The notes under the pieces were generated by a model. That model was not told the DNA's origin. It did not search any database and was given only the letters and a program-made list of their open reading frames with translations. A stretch of 64,000 bases of DNA from CAZMGV01 sp964621525 [NCBI: uncultured bacterium] (lineage in GTDB: Bacteria; JAGRBM01). The stretch spans positions 62,001 to 126,000 of the forward strand of contig CAZUMS010000007.1 of NCBI GenBank assembly GCA_964621525.1. The letters run 5' to 3'. Position 1 is the first letter of the stretch; the number at the start of each line of letters is the position of its first letter. A program made the translations under genes and the position numbers. Below, piece by piece: positions 1 through 9,175 of this stretch.

Positions 1-1007
1 CCGATATCGACCGGCATTCCCGGCAGCGCACCCGGATACTGGGGCGGCTGGACCACAAATCCGTCCGGAAGATCGGCGCCTTCGTCAAAATCAGGCGTGC
101 CTGGAGGCGGTAGCGGATCAATAAAGGGAGCCATTCCCGGCGGAACCAGCTGCCAGCAGCCCTCGTTCTCCCGGCTCTGACGGAGGATACCGCGCGCCTG
201 TGCGGGTTTCGGTACCGGCGGCGGGCCCTCGAAGGTCTTGTAATCCATGATCCGGACCAGCATGCCGCAACGGCCGGGCTCGAGAACTGGGACGACCTCG
301 CCGATCGCCGCCACCACAGTTCCGGCCGCGAGTTCTCCGATGCCCGCGGCCAGCGGGCCAACCGGTGCGATAAGCGCCCGGTCCATGTCGTTCGCGATGT
401 CCGGCGCCGTGCTGAGCAGGCTCAGGCACTCGTCTGTCTTAACTACCTTGCCGATGAACTGGAGCGGAAGCGCTCCGGCAGGAAGCGTCTGGATCAGCGG
501 CCGGAATTCCCGCCGCACCTCGAACACTTCGTCTGCCCCGCAACGGGGATCCAGGTCCGGACGCGGAGCGCCCTGCACGGTCACGGCATATCCGTCGGGC
601 AGTTCCACTTCTCCGGCTTCCAGCGATTCGCCGTCGAACGGGAGGTTTTCCGGCGGAAGGTTCAGGACCAGCTCATACTGGTCTCCTTCGGAGGTTTCGA
701 GCAGGACACAGGCGCCCTCCGGCCGGATCTCGATGGCTCCCGGCAGGGGCGGTGCGAAACCGCCGTCTCCATCAGGGGGTTCTCCGGCTCCGGGGAACCC
801 CGGTTCAGCCGCCGCCGCCACGGACAGGGCGGTGACGGCAGAATCGCTGCTCAGCGACGCGATTCCAGAAAGTTCCTGTACCTGATAGTCCGGCTGGGGC
901 CCGGACGGATTCCCGCCCGTCGTATTCTGGCCGCAGGCCGCGAGTGCCGCCGCTAGCAGCGATGCCGCGGCCAGCGAGTAAGCGGAGGACCGGCGTACGT
1001 TTTTCAT
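1..1007 (-). CDS. Lipoprotein, C-terminus beyond the left edge
   Basis: This is a leftward reading frame of at least 335 codons with no stop before the window edge. It starts at an ATG (1007-1005) preceded by an AAAGGA ribosome site about 8 bases upstream. The N-terminus has basic residues, a hydrophobic stretch and a lipobox ending LAAC (Cys25), so a lipid-anchored envelope protein is expected. The mature part is rich in Pro, Gly, Ala and Glu and holds several scattered cysteines. I recognise no catalytic motif. It lies 149 bases downstream of the other lipoprotein in this leftward group and may share its transcript. Function is unknown and the C-terminus is not seen. Confidence 0.75.
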   Translation of the reverse strand, partial: MKNVRRSSAYSLAAASLLAAALAACGQNTTGGNPSGPQPDYQVQELSGIASLSSDSAVTALSVAAAAEPGFPGAGEPPDGDGGFAPPLPGAIEIRPEGACVLLETSEGDQYELVLNLPPENLPFDGESLEAGEVELPDGYAVTVQGAPRPDLDPRCGADEVFEVRREFRPLIQTLPAGALPLQFIGKVVKTDECLSLLSTAPDIANDMDRALIAPVGPLAAGIGELAAGTVVAAIGEVVPVLEPGRCGMLVRIMDYKTFEGPPPVPKPAQARGILRQSRENEGCWQLVPPGMAPFIDPLPPPGTPDFDEGADLPDGFVVQPPQYPGALPGMPVDI

Positions 1008-1025
1008 GATGGTCATTCCTTTGCC

Positions 1026-1069
1026 GGGAAACCGCCCCTTGCGCATCCGGTGCGGTGCGGGGGTTTCCC
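1026..1069 (-). other. Hairpin in the leader of the edge lipoprotein
   Basis: Eight-base arms GGGAAACC and GGTTTCCC flank a GC-rich loop in the 149-base gap between two leftward lipoprotein genes. The hairpin ends a few bases upstream of the ribosome site of the downstream gene. No U-run follows it, so it is not a standard intrinsic terminator. It may affect mRNA stability or translation start. Nothing else is visible in the gap. Confidence 0.3.
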
Positions 1070-1156
1070 TTGTCTGTGTTGTTTCCGTTCATGGCTACCA
1101 TCCGGTGTCGAATCTGTTCCCCAGTGAAAGATCTCCGCGGTACGGACGGTCAGCTG

Positions 1157-3187
1157 CTATTCGAAGACATACCGCACCTCCGACTGTTCCCCCCTGGGTC
1201 CTCTCACCATCAGTTCCACTTCGGCCCGGTTCAGCGGCCCCGGCGACGTTCCGCAAGGCACCGGCCAGACAGCCGGCAGCGATATAGTCGCCTGGCTCTG
1301 GTCATCCGCGCTGGACACCTCAATGGGTGCGAGCTGACAGACATTCGGCCCGCTCATCACGCGCCCGATCAGCTGGACCGAGACGATCGGATAGCTTTTC
1401 GGGAGCACCCACTGGATCGTGAGCGGTCCGCCGAGATTGGCTGCGGCCAGCGTGTGGAGCGTGGGTGAAGTGATCGCTGCCGCTTCGGTCGTGTTCGCTC
1501 CGAGCTGACGGGACTGGATCGCCGGATCGGCCGTCTCCGGCGCCGCCGACGTCACCGTGATTTCAAACGTCTCACCGACGGCGGGCGGTGTCGGGCCCAG
1601 TGGCTGAAGGATCGAATAGACATCCCGCTGGAGCGTCAGGTTATCCGCCGGATTGGGCGTCGGCTTCACGATTTCGGTCCGCGGTTGTGGCAGCAGGAAT
1701 AGCGATGTCGCCGACGGGAACACGCCCGTCCCCGACGGCAGGCTCCGGACGGATGCCGCCGAGACAAGTCCCTGCGGCGCGAGCGCCTCGACAAGCAGCA
1801 CCCGCTCCACCGTAGTCCCAGTCCCGGTCATGATCGTCCGGTGAATCGAGATAAGACGGCGGCGAGCAAGGTTCCGGTCGCCCGAGAATAACCAGCCGGA
1901 GGTCCCCTTTATCATCGTGAACTCCACCGGAGGCCGCTTGAGAACCGCGAAGGGCGGCGGCACGTAATCCGGAAGCCCCGCTCCCGGCGGCAGCGGGGGA
2001 GGAGGCGCGTCCGGCGGTTCGAGGCTGCCCACGAACAACGGCCGGTCGACGATCTGGGGAATGGGACCCAGGGCAACACGAACCACCTTGTTGATCCGGT
2101 CGTAATGAACGAGCCGAACGGGTTCGGCCCCCACAACTTTCCCGCGCAGCATTCCGGCCAGCCGGGCGGCCGCGATATCCCGGTTCTCGCCCGCATTCAG
2201 ATAGTCAGAAGCGAACAGCGGCAAGAGATCGGATGCGGTGAGCAGCGTGCCGCGGCTATTGGCGATATCCGCCGCCCTCTGGATTACCGACTGGGCGCCG
2301 CTCATCGCCTCCCGGAGTTCCGTATCCCCCGGAAGCAGAAGTAGCTGCTCTTCGCCGCTATCACCCGACGGACCGATCGCGGACATTTCAAACCGGAGCT
2401 GACGTCCGTCGCCGGGAGAACCCGGCACGGCGGCGATTCCGATCTCTACCTGTACGTCGCCGTTCACGATCATGAAGGACCGGCGGTCCGGCGCGACCGT
2501 GAGGGAGTCCAGCAGGGCGTCGAAACCGGTTCCATCGGGGCTGAAGGCGGCTTCAAGGGCCAGCCCGTCGCTTCCGTAGGCTACCGGATCGGCGAGGAAT
2601 GCCAGGTCTCCACCCGGGAATGCCCGCACGAGTGCGTCCGAGATCGGGCCGATAATGCTTTCGATCTCCTCCCGCGACGGGTAGGGGCTGGAGGGCCCGA
2701 ATTCGGGGAAAACGTCGTCAAGCTCCAGATCAAGCGCGAGATAGTACACCGCCACCAGCAGGTCGCTGAACGGATGCACATTGATGTAAACGTAAGACTG
2801 TCCGGGGCCGGTTGCTCCGCCAGCGGAGGATTCCGAGCCTTCACTTCCGGTCACTGGACTGTCCATGGCTTCGGCTGCCGCATCGTCACTCGCCCGGGCG
2901 AAGGCATAGAGCGTGTGTCCGCTTTCCAGATCCGCCCGGACAAAATATGGAGGAACGAGCCGGGTGACATCGGCCTCGTAGAAGCCGGAGACGTCGGCTT
3001 CGGCCTCCACTTCGGCGCCATTCGCCCCGCGCACTGTCACCGACGCATAGGAGCCGGCGGCTCCTTCGGCGACGGTGCCCTGCACTGTGATGGCATTGCC
3101 CGTATCGATGCCGCCGCTTTCCCCGCAGGCACCCGCGCCCGCCAAAAGGATGAAAGCGGCAGCGATCCGGAGCAGCAGCCTGTTCAT
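1157..3187 (-). CDS. Large lipoprotein of unknown function
   Basis: This 676-residue protein has a lipoprotein signal (hydrophobic stretch ending AGAC, Cys21). Residues about 30-100 look like a carboxypeptidase-regulatory or transthyretin-like beta-sandwich, with TVQGTV, ASVTVRG and a Gly-Phe-Tyr strand. The rest has no motif I know, apart from a Pro-rich linker near residue 395. Its ATG overlaps the stop of the upstream TIGR02147-type regulator gene by four bases (ATGA), so the two are translationally coupled. From memory, genes of that regulator family often sit beside secreted or lipid-anchored proteins. Likely role: an envelope or surface component controlled by the partner. No enzymatic function can be given. 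Confidence 0.8.
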   Translation of the reverse strand: MNRLLLRIAAAFILLAGAGACGESGGIDTGNAITVQGTVAEGAAGSYASVTVRGANGAEVEAEADVSGFYEADVTRLVPPYFVRADLESGHTLYAFARASDDAAAEAMDSPVTGSEGSESSAGGATGPGQSYVYINVHPFSDLLVAVYYLALDLELDDVFPEFGPSSPYPSREEIESIIGPISDALVRAFPGGDLAFLADPVAYGSDGLALEAAFSPDGTGFDALLDSLTVAPDRRSFMIVNGDVQVEIGIAAVPGSPGDGRQLRFEMSAIGPSGDSGEEQLLLLPGDTELREAMSGAQSVIQRAADIANSRGTLLTASDLLPLFASDYLNAGENRDIAAARLAGMLRGKVVGAEPVRLVHYDRINKVVRVALGPIPQIVDRPLFVGSLEPPDAPPPPLPPGAGLPDYVPPPFAVLKRPPVEFTMIKGTSGWLFSGDRNLARRRLISIHRTIMTGTGTTVERVLLVEALAPQGLVSAASVRSLPSGTGVFPSATSLFLLPQPRTEIVKPTPNPADNLTLQRDVYSILQPLGPTPPAVGETFEITVTSAAPETADPAIQSRQLGANTTEAAAITSPTLHTLAAANLGGPLTIQWVLPKSYPIVSVQLIGRVMSGPNVCQLAPIEVSSADDQSQATISLPAVWPVPCGTSPGPLNRAEVELMVRGPRGEQSEVRYVFE

Positions 3188-4044
3188 GGCTTCTCCCTCC
3201 GGGTGAGCGGAACCACATGGATACCGACCGAGAATACATCCCTCGGCTGGCCGTCCTGCGGTTCCATGCTGTAACGGTCGAGCAGTTCGGCACGATAACG
3301 GGTGATCTCGGCAACGAACTCCTCGTACTGGGAACGGGACAGGTTAAGCGTCAGTGAGGTCACATTCCGTTCCTCTACCGGCAGTGCGTCCAGGCTCCGG
3401 GCCGCATTTTCGAGCATGGACCGGTGGAAGTTCCGGACGGCCAGCGAACGCACCGTCGGGGGAGTCGCCAGTTTGGGAGCAGTGGGTTTCAGAACACCGT
3501 CCGCGTTGCGCTCCACGAGCCCGGCCTTCTCAAGTGCCTCCAGCGCCTTCTTCACATCCGCCGGCGGGACCTGCGGAAACAGCCGCTTCGAGATCCAGAC
3601 CGGGTCCTCCCGGAAATCCTCCTGAAGCATCATCTGGTGGATCGCGAGAGCCCACCACATGGAATAGACGTCGTACTGGGCCTGTTCGATCATCACCGGT
3701 TCGCTGGCCGAACGGCGCATCTGGCGGAACCGGGTGTAGTAGCGGTTACGTTCCGAATCCGATTCCGCCTGACAGTAGAGGACAAGCGCCTCGAACTGGT
3801 CGTGCTCGCGGTCCGAGAGACCCAGGCCCCGGGCGAACTTCACGATTCCGCTCGAATTGAGCCCCCGCTTCCCTTCCATCACCAGCGACAGGAAGTTCGT
3901 CGTCGAATAACCGGCACGACGTGCGAACTGCCGCTGCGAGAATCCGCCGGGGCGGGTCTTGAGGTGAGCGACCATGGCCTTCAGATAGGCCCGGTAGTCC
4001 TCGAAGTCCGCCGGAGACGGCCGATATGATGCGTTCTGAAACAT
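3184..4044 (-). CDS. TIGR02147/DUF4423-family putative regulator
   Basis: The N-terminal third carries the family pattern: an aromatic-rich DYRAYL segment, then FSQRQFARRAGYST, NFLSLVMEGKRGLN and a GLGLSDREHDQFEAL stretch, resembling a helix-turn-helix. The helical C-terminal half matches the DUF4423 region (RLFPQVPPADVKKALEAL, then a long terminal domain). I chose the ATG at 4044 (286 aa). An in-frame TTG at 4089 would add 15 residues, but it forms part of a TTGACA box that fits a -35 element. The gene is the first of a leftward operon with the 676-aa lipoprotein, which it overlaps by ATGA. A transcriptional role is family-based inference. Confidence 0.8.
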   Translation of the reverse strand: MFQNASYRPSPADFEDYRAYLKAMVAHLKTRPGGFSQRQFARRAGYSTTNFLSLVMEGKRGLNSSGIVKFARGLGLSDREHDQFEALVLYCQAESDSERNRYYTRFRQMRRSASEPVMIEQAQYDVYSMWWALAIHQMMLQEDFREDPVWISKRLFPQVPPADVKKALEALEKAGLVERNADGVLKPTAPKLATPPTVRSLAVRNFHRSMLENAARSLDALPVEERNVTSLTLNLSRSQYEEFVAEITRYRAELLDRYSMEPQDGQPRDVFSVGIHVVPLTRREKP

Positions 4045-4059
4045 TGCTATTACTTGATA

Positions 4060-4089
4060 AGTATCTTTTATTTTATCTAATAATGTCAA
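4060..4089 (-). promoter_or_regulatory. Candidate promoter of the TIGR02147-lipoprotein operon
   Basis: On the minus strand TTGACA (4089-4084) is followed by an 18-base AT-rich spacer and GATACT (4065-4060). Transcription would begin near 4053, about ten bases before the ATG at 4044. The region is markedly AT-rich compared with the rest of the window. Confidence 0.4.
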
Positions 4090-4098
4090 TGAGTTAAC

Positions 4099-4135
4099 TT
4101 ATAATAGTGCATTCTACATGAATACACTATTATAA
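4099..4135. promoter_or_regulatory. 37-bp palindrome, candidate operator
   Basis: Perfect 11-base arms TTATAATAGTG (4099-4109) and CACTATTATAA (4125-4135) are separated by 15 bases. Each arm contains TATAAT, one reading rightward (4100-4105) and one leftward (4134-4129). The element is just upstream of the regulator's promoter and about 230 bases before the rightward TetR gene. It could be an autoregulatory operator or a pair of divergent -10 boxes. The rest of 4136-4366 shows no gene. Confidence 0.45.
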
Positions 4136-4366
4136 CGTATTGATTCCATTGCTGTTTGCGCCGCGTCATTCGGTACACCCTCGGCATGGAACTCCAGCTC
4201 GGGGGAATCTCCGACTAGTGCCCTCGACATTGATGGGGCGAATCACTAATGTTGAAAACAGATTTCAAAATTGCGGACGGGAGATTCGGGGGGATCGACC
4301 GGCCGCTTCGGCAGGGACCGGTGCGCCTGATGGGGTCTGGCGCTTCTGCTACCCGTGCCGGTCAGG

Positions 4367-5002
4367 ATGCGCATCGTGCCACGCAAGCGAAAGGCCGGAA
4401 GGCCCCGTAAAAAACCCGCGGAAACCGCCACCAGAGAGAAAATCCTCAAGGTCGCCCGCAAGTTTTTCGCGGAAAATGGATATCATCAGACATCGCTCGA
4501 CAAAATCGCTGCATCGATAGATATCCGCGTCCCCTCCCTGCTCTACCATTTCCCCAGCAAGCAGAAACTTTACGAAAGTGTTCTGAAGGAACTGATGCTG
4601 GACATCGACAAGGTGCTGGATCAGGCCTTTGAAGCCCAAGGCACCGCCGGCGAAGGGTTTCAGAAAGCACTGAATCTTCTGGTCCAGTTCGAGAAGCGCG
4701 AGTCCGCAATCATCCGGATCGTGCTGGCCGACAGCTTTACCGTCGGCTCTCCGGCACAGAAGTTACTGGCGGAAGCCGTGGCGCCCCTCCTCGATCGGGC
4801 CGAGGATTACTTCCGGAAACAGCTCGGACCGTCGCTCAGCCCCAAGGCACCTTTCAGGGAGATGATGGTCATGACCCTGCTCGCGTATGCCTCCCGCATC
4901 GGACTTGGCGAGGCCGGAAAAAAGGTATGGGGCCCCGAGGATCACTCGGTCTCCATCGGTATCGCCATGTACCAGTCCCTTATGAAGTGGCCGGCTAAAT
5001 AA
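4367..5002 (+). CDS. TetR/AcrR-family transcriptional regulator
   Basis: A basic tail ([13 protein letters not shown]) leads into a TetR-type DNA-binding domain: [21 protein letters not shown], then [27 protein letters not shown]. The Leu-Tyr-His-Phe-Pro-Ser-Lys block is the usual signature at the end of the recognition helix. The C-terminal 130 residues are helical, as expected for the ligand-binding and dimer domain. The ATG at 4367 gives 211 aa; a GTG at 4355 would give 215, and neither has a clear ribosome site. The gene sits alone, followed at once by the purEK promoter. Its target is not shown. The double palindrome upstream of the acyl-CoA ligase and hydratase is one candidate, but this is only a guess. 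Confidence 0.85.
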   Translation: MRIVPRKRKAGRPRKKPAETATREKILKVARKFFAENGYHQTSLDKIAASIDIRVPSLLYHFPSKQKLYESVLKELMLDIDKVLDQAFEAQGTAGEGFQKALNLLVQFEKRESAIIRIVLADSFTVGSPAQKLLAEAVAPLLDRAEDYFRKQLGPSLSPKAPFREMMVMTLLAYASRIGLGEAGKKVWGPEDHSVSIGIAMYQSLMKWPAK

Positions 5003-5008
5003 CCGGAT

Positions 5009-5036
5009 TTGACGCGGCCCCCGGCCCGTTCATACT
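5009..5036 (+). promoter_or_regulatory. Candidate purEK promoter
   Basis: TTGACG (5009-5014), a 16-base GC-rich spacer and CATACT (5031-5036) lie between the TetR gene and purE. The predicted start near 5043 leaves a leader of about 28 bases that contains GGAGG at 5054. Confidence 0.4.
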
Positions 5037-5070
5037 TGCCCCTTTCCGGACGCGGAGGGATGGGCTGCAC

Positions 5071-5589
5071 ATGGCGAAACGGTCTCAGGCAGTATCCAGC
5101 AAACCGGCGAAACCCCTCGCCGGAATCATCATGGGCTCCAAAAGCGATCTTGAGCATCTGGAACCCGCCCGCGAACTGCTCAAAGAGTTCGGCGTTCCGT
5201 TCGAAACCCGTATCGTCTCCGCCCATCGTACCCCCGACTGGCTGTTCGAGTACGCCTCGTCGGCCGAAACCCGCGGACTCGAGGTCATCATCGCCGGGGC
5301 TGGCGGCGCAGCCCACCTTCCCGGAATGACGGCGTCCAAAACCGTCGTCCCCGTGCTCGGCGTACCGATCCCCGCCACCGTACTGAACGGCATGGATGCG
5401 CTCATGTCGATCGTCCAGATGCCGAAGGGAATCCCCGTGGGCACGCTCGCCATCGGGAAGCCCGGTGCGGCCAACGCAGCGATCCTTGCGGCGGAAATTC
5501 TCGGCAACAAGTACCCTGAAATCCGGGACCGCCTGAAAAAGTGGCGTGCAGCCCGCACCAAGGAAGTCCTCGCCGCGCGCGAGATATGA
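5071..5589 (+). CDS. purE: N5-carboxyaminoimidazole ribonucleotide mutase
   Basis: PurE converts N5-CAIR to CAIR in de novo purine synthesis. The 172-residue protein matches class I PurE closely: [11 protein letters not shown] at the phosphate-binding loop, [13 protein letters not shown] with the catalytic His, [20 protein letters not shown] and [23 protein letters not shown] ribosome site lies about 12 bases before the ATG. The stop overlaps the start of purK as ATGA, so the two genes are coupled, as is usual for this pair. The presence of purK supports the N5-CAIR route rather than a direct AIR carboxylase. Cytosolic. Confidence 0.95.
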   Translation: MAKRSQAVSSKPAKPLAGIIMGSKSDLEHLEPARELLKEFGVPFETRIVSAHRTPDWLFEYASSAETRGLEVIIAGAGGAAHLPGMTASKTVVPVLGVPIPATVLNGMDALMSIVQMPKGIPVGTLAIGKPGAANAAILAAEILGNKYPEIRDRLKKWRAARTKEVLAAREI

Positions 5590-6728
5590 AAGGCACGATT
5601 CCCCCCGGGTCGGTGATCGGCATGCTGGGCGGCGGCCAGCTTGGCCGCATGTCCGCCATGGCGGCACGCGCGCTCGGCTATCATATCCACGTCCTCGACC
5701 CCGACCCCCATTGCGCCGCCGGTCAGGTTTCGGACCTCTGCATCCCGGCGAACTTCAGCGACACGGCCGCAGCGGCATTCCTCGCAAGCCGCGCCCAGGT
5801 CGTGACCCTCGAAATCGAAAAAATCTCCGTTGATGCCCTGAAGGCCGCCGCCGAGCGTGCTCCTTTAAGGCCCGGAGCCGAAGTCCTGCACATCATCCAG
5901 GACCGTTCCCGCCAGAAGAACTGGATCTCCGGCAAGGGGTTCCCGGTGGGTCCCTACCGGTGTGCGAATTCCGCCGGTGAGCTGGAAAAGGCCGTGAAAG
6001 AACTCGGCGGCCCGTGCTTCGTGAAATCAAACACGGGCGGCTACGACGGACGCGGTCAGGCTGAAGTCAAAACCCCGGCGGAAGCGAAAGACGCCTGGGC
6101 GTACCTGGGCTCGGAACCCTGCGTCGCCGAGCTGGCTCTGGATCTCGAAGCCGAACTGTCGGTTCAGGTCGCACGCCGGCCGTCCGGCGAAGTGGCGGTC
6201 TATCCGCCCGCGCTGAACCACCACGAGAACCGGATCCTCGCCTGGTCGGTAATCCCGGGCCCCCTGCCGCCCGCCATCACGAAAGAGGCGGTCTCCATCG
6301 CGTCGGAACTCACCCGCCAGCTCGGTGTCGAGGGGCTGCTCGTGCTCGAACTGTTCCTGCTGAAAGACGGCCGCCTGCTCGTGAACGAACTGGCGCCCCG
6401 GCCCCACAATTCGTTCCATCAGACCGAACGGGCCTGCGTCACCAGCCAGTTCGAACAGCACATCCGCGCCGTCTGCAACCTGCCGCTGGGCAGTGTCGAA
6501 GTGATCCAGCCGGCCGCCATCGTGAACCTGCTCGGTGAGGTCTGGCTCCACGGCCATCCACCGGCCTTCGACGAGGCGCTCTCAATTCCCGGGGTGAAGC
6601 TCCATCTCTACGGCAAGAACAATCCCCGCAAGGGCCGCAAGATGGGCCACCTGTCGGCGACCGGTCCGACCCCCGAGGCTGCCGTCAAGGCGGTTCAGGA
6701 AGCCTTCAAACGGCTCAATCCTTCCTGA
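5586..6728 (+). CDS. purK: N5-carboxyaminoimidazole ribonucleotide synthase
   Basis: PurK is an ATP-grasp enzyme that makes N5-CAIR from AIR, bicarbonate and ATP. The 380-residue protein opens with [20 protein letters not shown], the hallmark PurK nucleotide-fold start. It then shows the ATP-grasp region ([15 protein letters not shown]), the central [16 protein letters not shown] strand and the terminal [15 protein letters not shown] metal and ADP site. An upstream in-frame codon at 5541 is not needed: the ATG at 5586 overlaps the purE stop and gives the normal family start. The terminal KMGHLSATG is also typical. Confidence 0.95.
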   Translation: MKGTIPPGSVIGMLGGGQLGRMSAMAARALGYHIHVLDPDPHCAAGQVSDLCIPANFSDTAAAAFLASRAQVVTLEIEKISVDALKAAAERAPLRPGAEVLHIIQDRSRQKNWISGKGFPVGPYRCANSAGELEKAVKELGGPCFVKSNTGGYDGRGQAEVKTPAEAKDAWAYLGSEPCVAELALDLEAELSVQVARRPSGEVAVYPPALNHHENRILAWSVIPGPLPPAITKEAVSIASELTRQLGVEGLLVLELFLLKDGRLLVNELAPRPHNSFHQTERACVTSQFEQHIRAVCNLPLGSVEVIQPAAIVNLLGEVWLHGHPPAFDEALSIPGVKLHLYGKNNPRKGRKMGHLSATGPTPEAAVKAVQEAFKRLNPS

Positions 6729-6773
6729 AAAGAATATATCCCCGGCCCTGAAACTTTCCGGCCTTCTCCAGCG

Positions 6774-6779
6774 TATAAT
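6774..6779 (+). promoter_or_regulatory. Candidate -10 box of the eight-gene operon
   Basis: A perfect TATAAT lies in the 107-base gap after purK, about 56 bases upstream of the first gene of the 6836-19025 operon. No good -35 match is seen 16-18 bases upstream (the best is AAACTT), so an activator or an alternative sigma factor may be involved. It is the only promoter-like element I see before the block. Confidence 0.35.
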
Positions 6780-6835
6780 GTTCCGGAAACCGACTTGTAC
6801 CGAGCAGCAGTCCGGTCACTCCGGAAGGGGACGGC

Positions 6836-9175
6836 ATGCGATATTTCGGAAAATACCTTGCGATTCCGGCCTTTTGCGGAGCACTCGCATTTCTGGCACC
6901 TGCTGCAGCCAAAGAGCCGGCGGCTAAGAGTAAAACCGCTGCCAAAACACCAGCGGCGAAGCCGGTCGCTGCACAGCCCGCTCCCGCCATGTCCACACCG
7001 GGATATGACACCTCCCGGATCATCCACGATACCCCGGGGCACGAACTGGGACAGGATCTCGGCCGCCAGATGGCGCCGGGTGCACCGCTCCGCGACAAGC
7101 TGATTGCCCCGGCCGCGAAGTCCGTCGCCGAGGCGAAGCTCATCGACCGGTTGTTCAGCCAGGCGGTGGTCGCCGCCGTGAATACCGTCGTGGAAGCCCT
7201 CCCCCCCGACCAGGCAGAGGCGCTTCTGGACGAACCGGTCGCGATCGCACGGGAGCTGCTGCAGGAAAAATATTCGGACGCTGCATTCACGGCCGCCGTC
7301 AACCTTCACCGGGACGACACACTGCTTCCGCTGAACGAGTTCATCGAAGCTTCGGGGGCACTCGACCTCGATACCCGCCAGAGGCTCGTGACGCCGCTGC
7401 TCCAGGACAGCTTCGAGCTGTCTGCCGACGCCCGTATCCGCAAGGCGGTTTCAAACATCCACGAGATCTCCCGCGCCGAACTCGACTTCGCCCCCAAGAC
7501 ATCACCTGATGTCGCATTGCTGTTCATGGGCATCGGAAAAACCGTCACCGATATCACGCCGGAACAGTACCAGAAATCGCTAGACCTGCTGGACGGGCTC
7601 TACAAGGGCGGTCTCGTCACGCATTTCACGAAATACGCACAGGCCAACTATCCGTTCGCCACCAGGCAGAACCCGATCATCAGGCTCGCCAAGCCGTTTG
7701 AATGCGTGTTCGACCCTGCGGGCCGCCGGGGCTTCTACCGGTCCGCCCGTACGACGGGTATCATCATCCAGAATTACCCCGCGCTGGACGACTTCACGGC
7801 GCTCTCGCTCGAGAACCTCGACCGGTTTACCGAACCGGCCGGGCTCCAGATGATCCACAACATCTTCAGGTACCCGCGCCTGCCCCAGCTCATCGAGGGG
7901 TTCCACATCGCCGTGGATATGGGGAAATTCGACAAGGTGATCGAGAACACGGCCCGCATGGTGGCCGGAGAAACCGCCGAAGCGCCCGGGGCTGAAAGTC
8001 CCGAGGCAGCCGCCGGGGTCAAAGGGGGCCTGTCATCCAAGTTCCAGCAGTACATGAAGGAAGGCAATCGCTCCCGGCTGATCCTTTTCCTTACCGGACA
8101 GACGCTCGCCCTCCTGGGCGACCTTGGCGATGTCCGCCTCAAGTCCGACCCGAAACGTACCATGCTGAACGAGTCCATCGACTTCGTGACCTATCTGCTC
8201 GTGGGTGACTCTTCCCGCGGGATACCTCCCGTCGTCGATCCCCTGCTCGAAACCCTCTACGACATTCTCGGCGATACCGAACGGGGGCAGCGCTTCATGC
8301 GTATCCTCGCCGAGGCATCGAAGATCATCCTCAATCCGCCGAACGGCCTCGACGTGAAAGATCTGGACAACCAGCTTTCGGATATCCTGAAGTGCGACCC
8401 TGAAGTAGAGTTCGCCGCGGTGCTCAGGGATCAGCTCGACGACGATCCCAAAAACGGCGACGTGCGCCCGGCCGTTCCGGTCCTCAAGCTGATCGCGAAG
8501 ACCGACCCCAGGCTGGCGTCACTCTCCCTCAACCGGTACGGAGAACTCGTCCGCAAGCGTTACGAGGAGCAGTTCATCGTCTTCCTCAAGCGGATCTACG
8601 AGGCGGAGTCCCCCGACTGGTACCCGATCACTTCGTTATCGGAGGAAGTGTTCCAGCCCAGGCGGGGAGGCAAAGCGATCTTCGAGCGCGGCGGCCAGAT
8701 TGTGGCGCTCTCGCTGCCTGAAGCGCGAGACAATCACGCGGTTCTCCAGCGCCTCACGTCGGAACAGCACAAGCCGGATCTCCTCGCCGCCTACGCCCTC
8801 TTCCAGCGCGTGCTCGAGGACCGGCCGGACCCGAAGGCGAAAACCCCCGGAGAGAAGCTCAGTGCCCTCGAAAGGCTGTCGCCCGGGGCCGTGAAGCTCG
8901 CCCGTGCCGAGAACCCGTTGACCCGGAGCCCGGCGCTTGACGACGTTGTGATCGCCCTCGATGCCGTCCACCACGCGGGGCTCGACGCCACGGCCATGGA
9001 CCTCCTCGTCCTCCTTTCGGACCAGGGCTATTTCGACCGCAAACGCGATCCCAATATTTTCGGAGCGGCGGAATCGATCCTCTCCCAGATCGAGAAAACC
9101 CGTACCGCCCAGCGCGTGCTGCTCGAGCCGGGCGTCGTAAAATCCCCCGCCGCAGCGAAGGCGGGAAAACCGTGA
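6836..9175 (+). CDS. Exported, mainly helical protein of unknown function (operon gene 1)
   Basis: This 779-residue protein begins with a signal peptide (hydrophobic core FCGALAFLAPAAA) followed by a Lys/Ala/Pro linker to about residue 50. The rest is predicted helical, built of amphipathic segments reminiscent of repeat scaffolds, with no known catalytic motif. Near the C-terminus a block AMDLLVLLSDQGYFDRKRDP resembles the C-terminal ALDLLELNGYLDRRSP of the 1523-aa lipoprotein that ends the operon. An internal DDDPKNGDVRP segment resembles blocks in both other large helical products. The ATG follows GGAAGGGGA, and the stop overlaps the peroxidase start (GTGA). Probably periplasmic. I do not recognise the family. 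Confidence 0.85.
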   Translation: MRYFGKYLAIPAFCGALAFLAPAAAKEPAAKSKTAAKTPAAKPVAAQPAPAMSTPGYDTSRIIHDTPGHELGQDLGRQMAPGAPLRDKLIAPAAKSVAEAKLIDRLFSQAVVAAVNTVVEALPPDQAEALLDEPVAIARELLQEKYSDAAFTAAVNLHRDDTLLPLNEFIEASGALDLDTRQRLVTPLLQDSFELSADARIRKAVSNIHEISRAELDFAPKTSPDVALLFMGIGKTVTDITPEQYQKSLDLLDGLYKGGLVTHFTKYAQANYPFATRQNPIIRLAKPFECVFDPAGRRGFYRSARTTGIIIQNYPALDDFTALSLENLDRFTEPAGLQMIHNIFRYPRLPQLIEGFHIAVDMGKFDKVIENTARMVAGETAEAPGAESPEAAAGVKGGLSSKFQQYMKEGNRSRLILFLTGQTLALLGDLGDVRLKSDPKRTMLNESIDFVTYLLVGDSSRGIPPVVDPLLETLYDILGDTERGQRFMRILAEASKIILNPPNGLDVKDLDNQLSDILKCDPEVEFAAVLRDQLDDDPKNGDVRPAVPVLKLIAKTDPRLASLSLNRYGELVRKRYEEQFIVFLKRIYEAESPDWYPITSLSEEVFQPRRGGKAIFERGGQIVALSLPEARDNHAVLQRLTSEQHKPDLLAAYALFQRVLEDRPDPKAKTPGEKLSALERLSPGAVKLARAENPLTRSPALDDVVIALDAVHHAGLDATAMDLLVLLSDQGYFDRKRDPNIFGAAESILSQIEKTRTAQRVLLEPGVVKSPAAAKAGKP

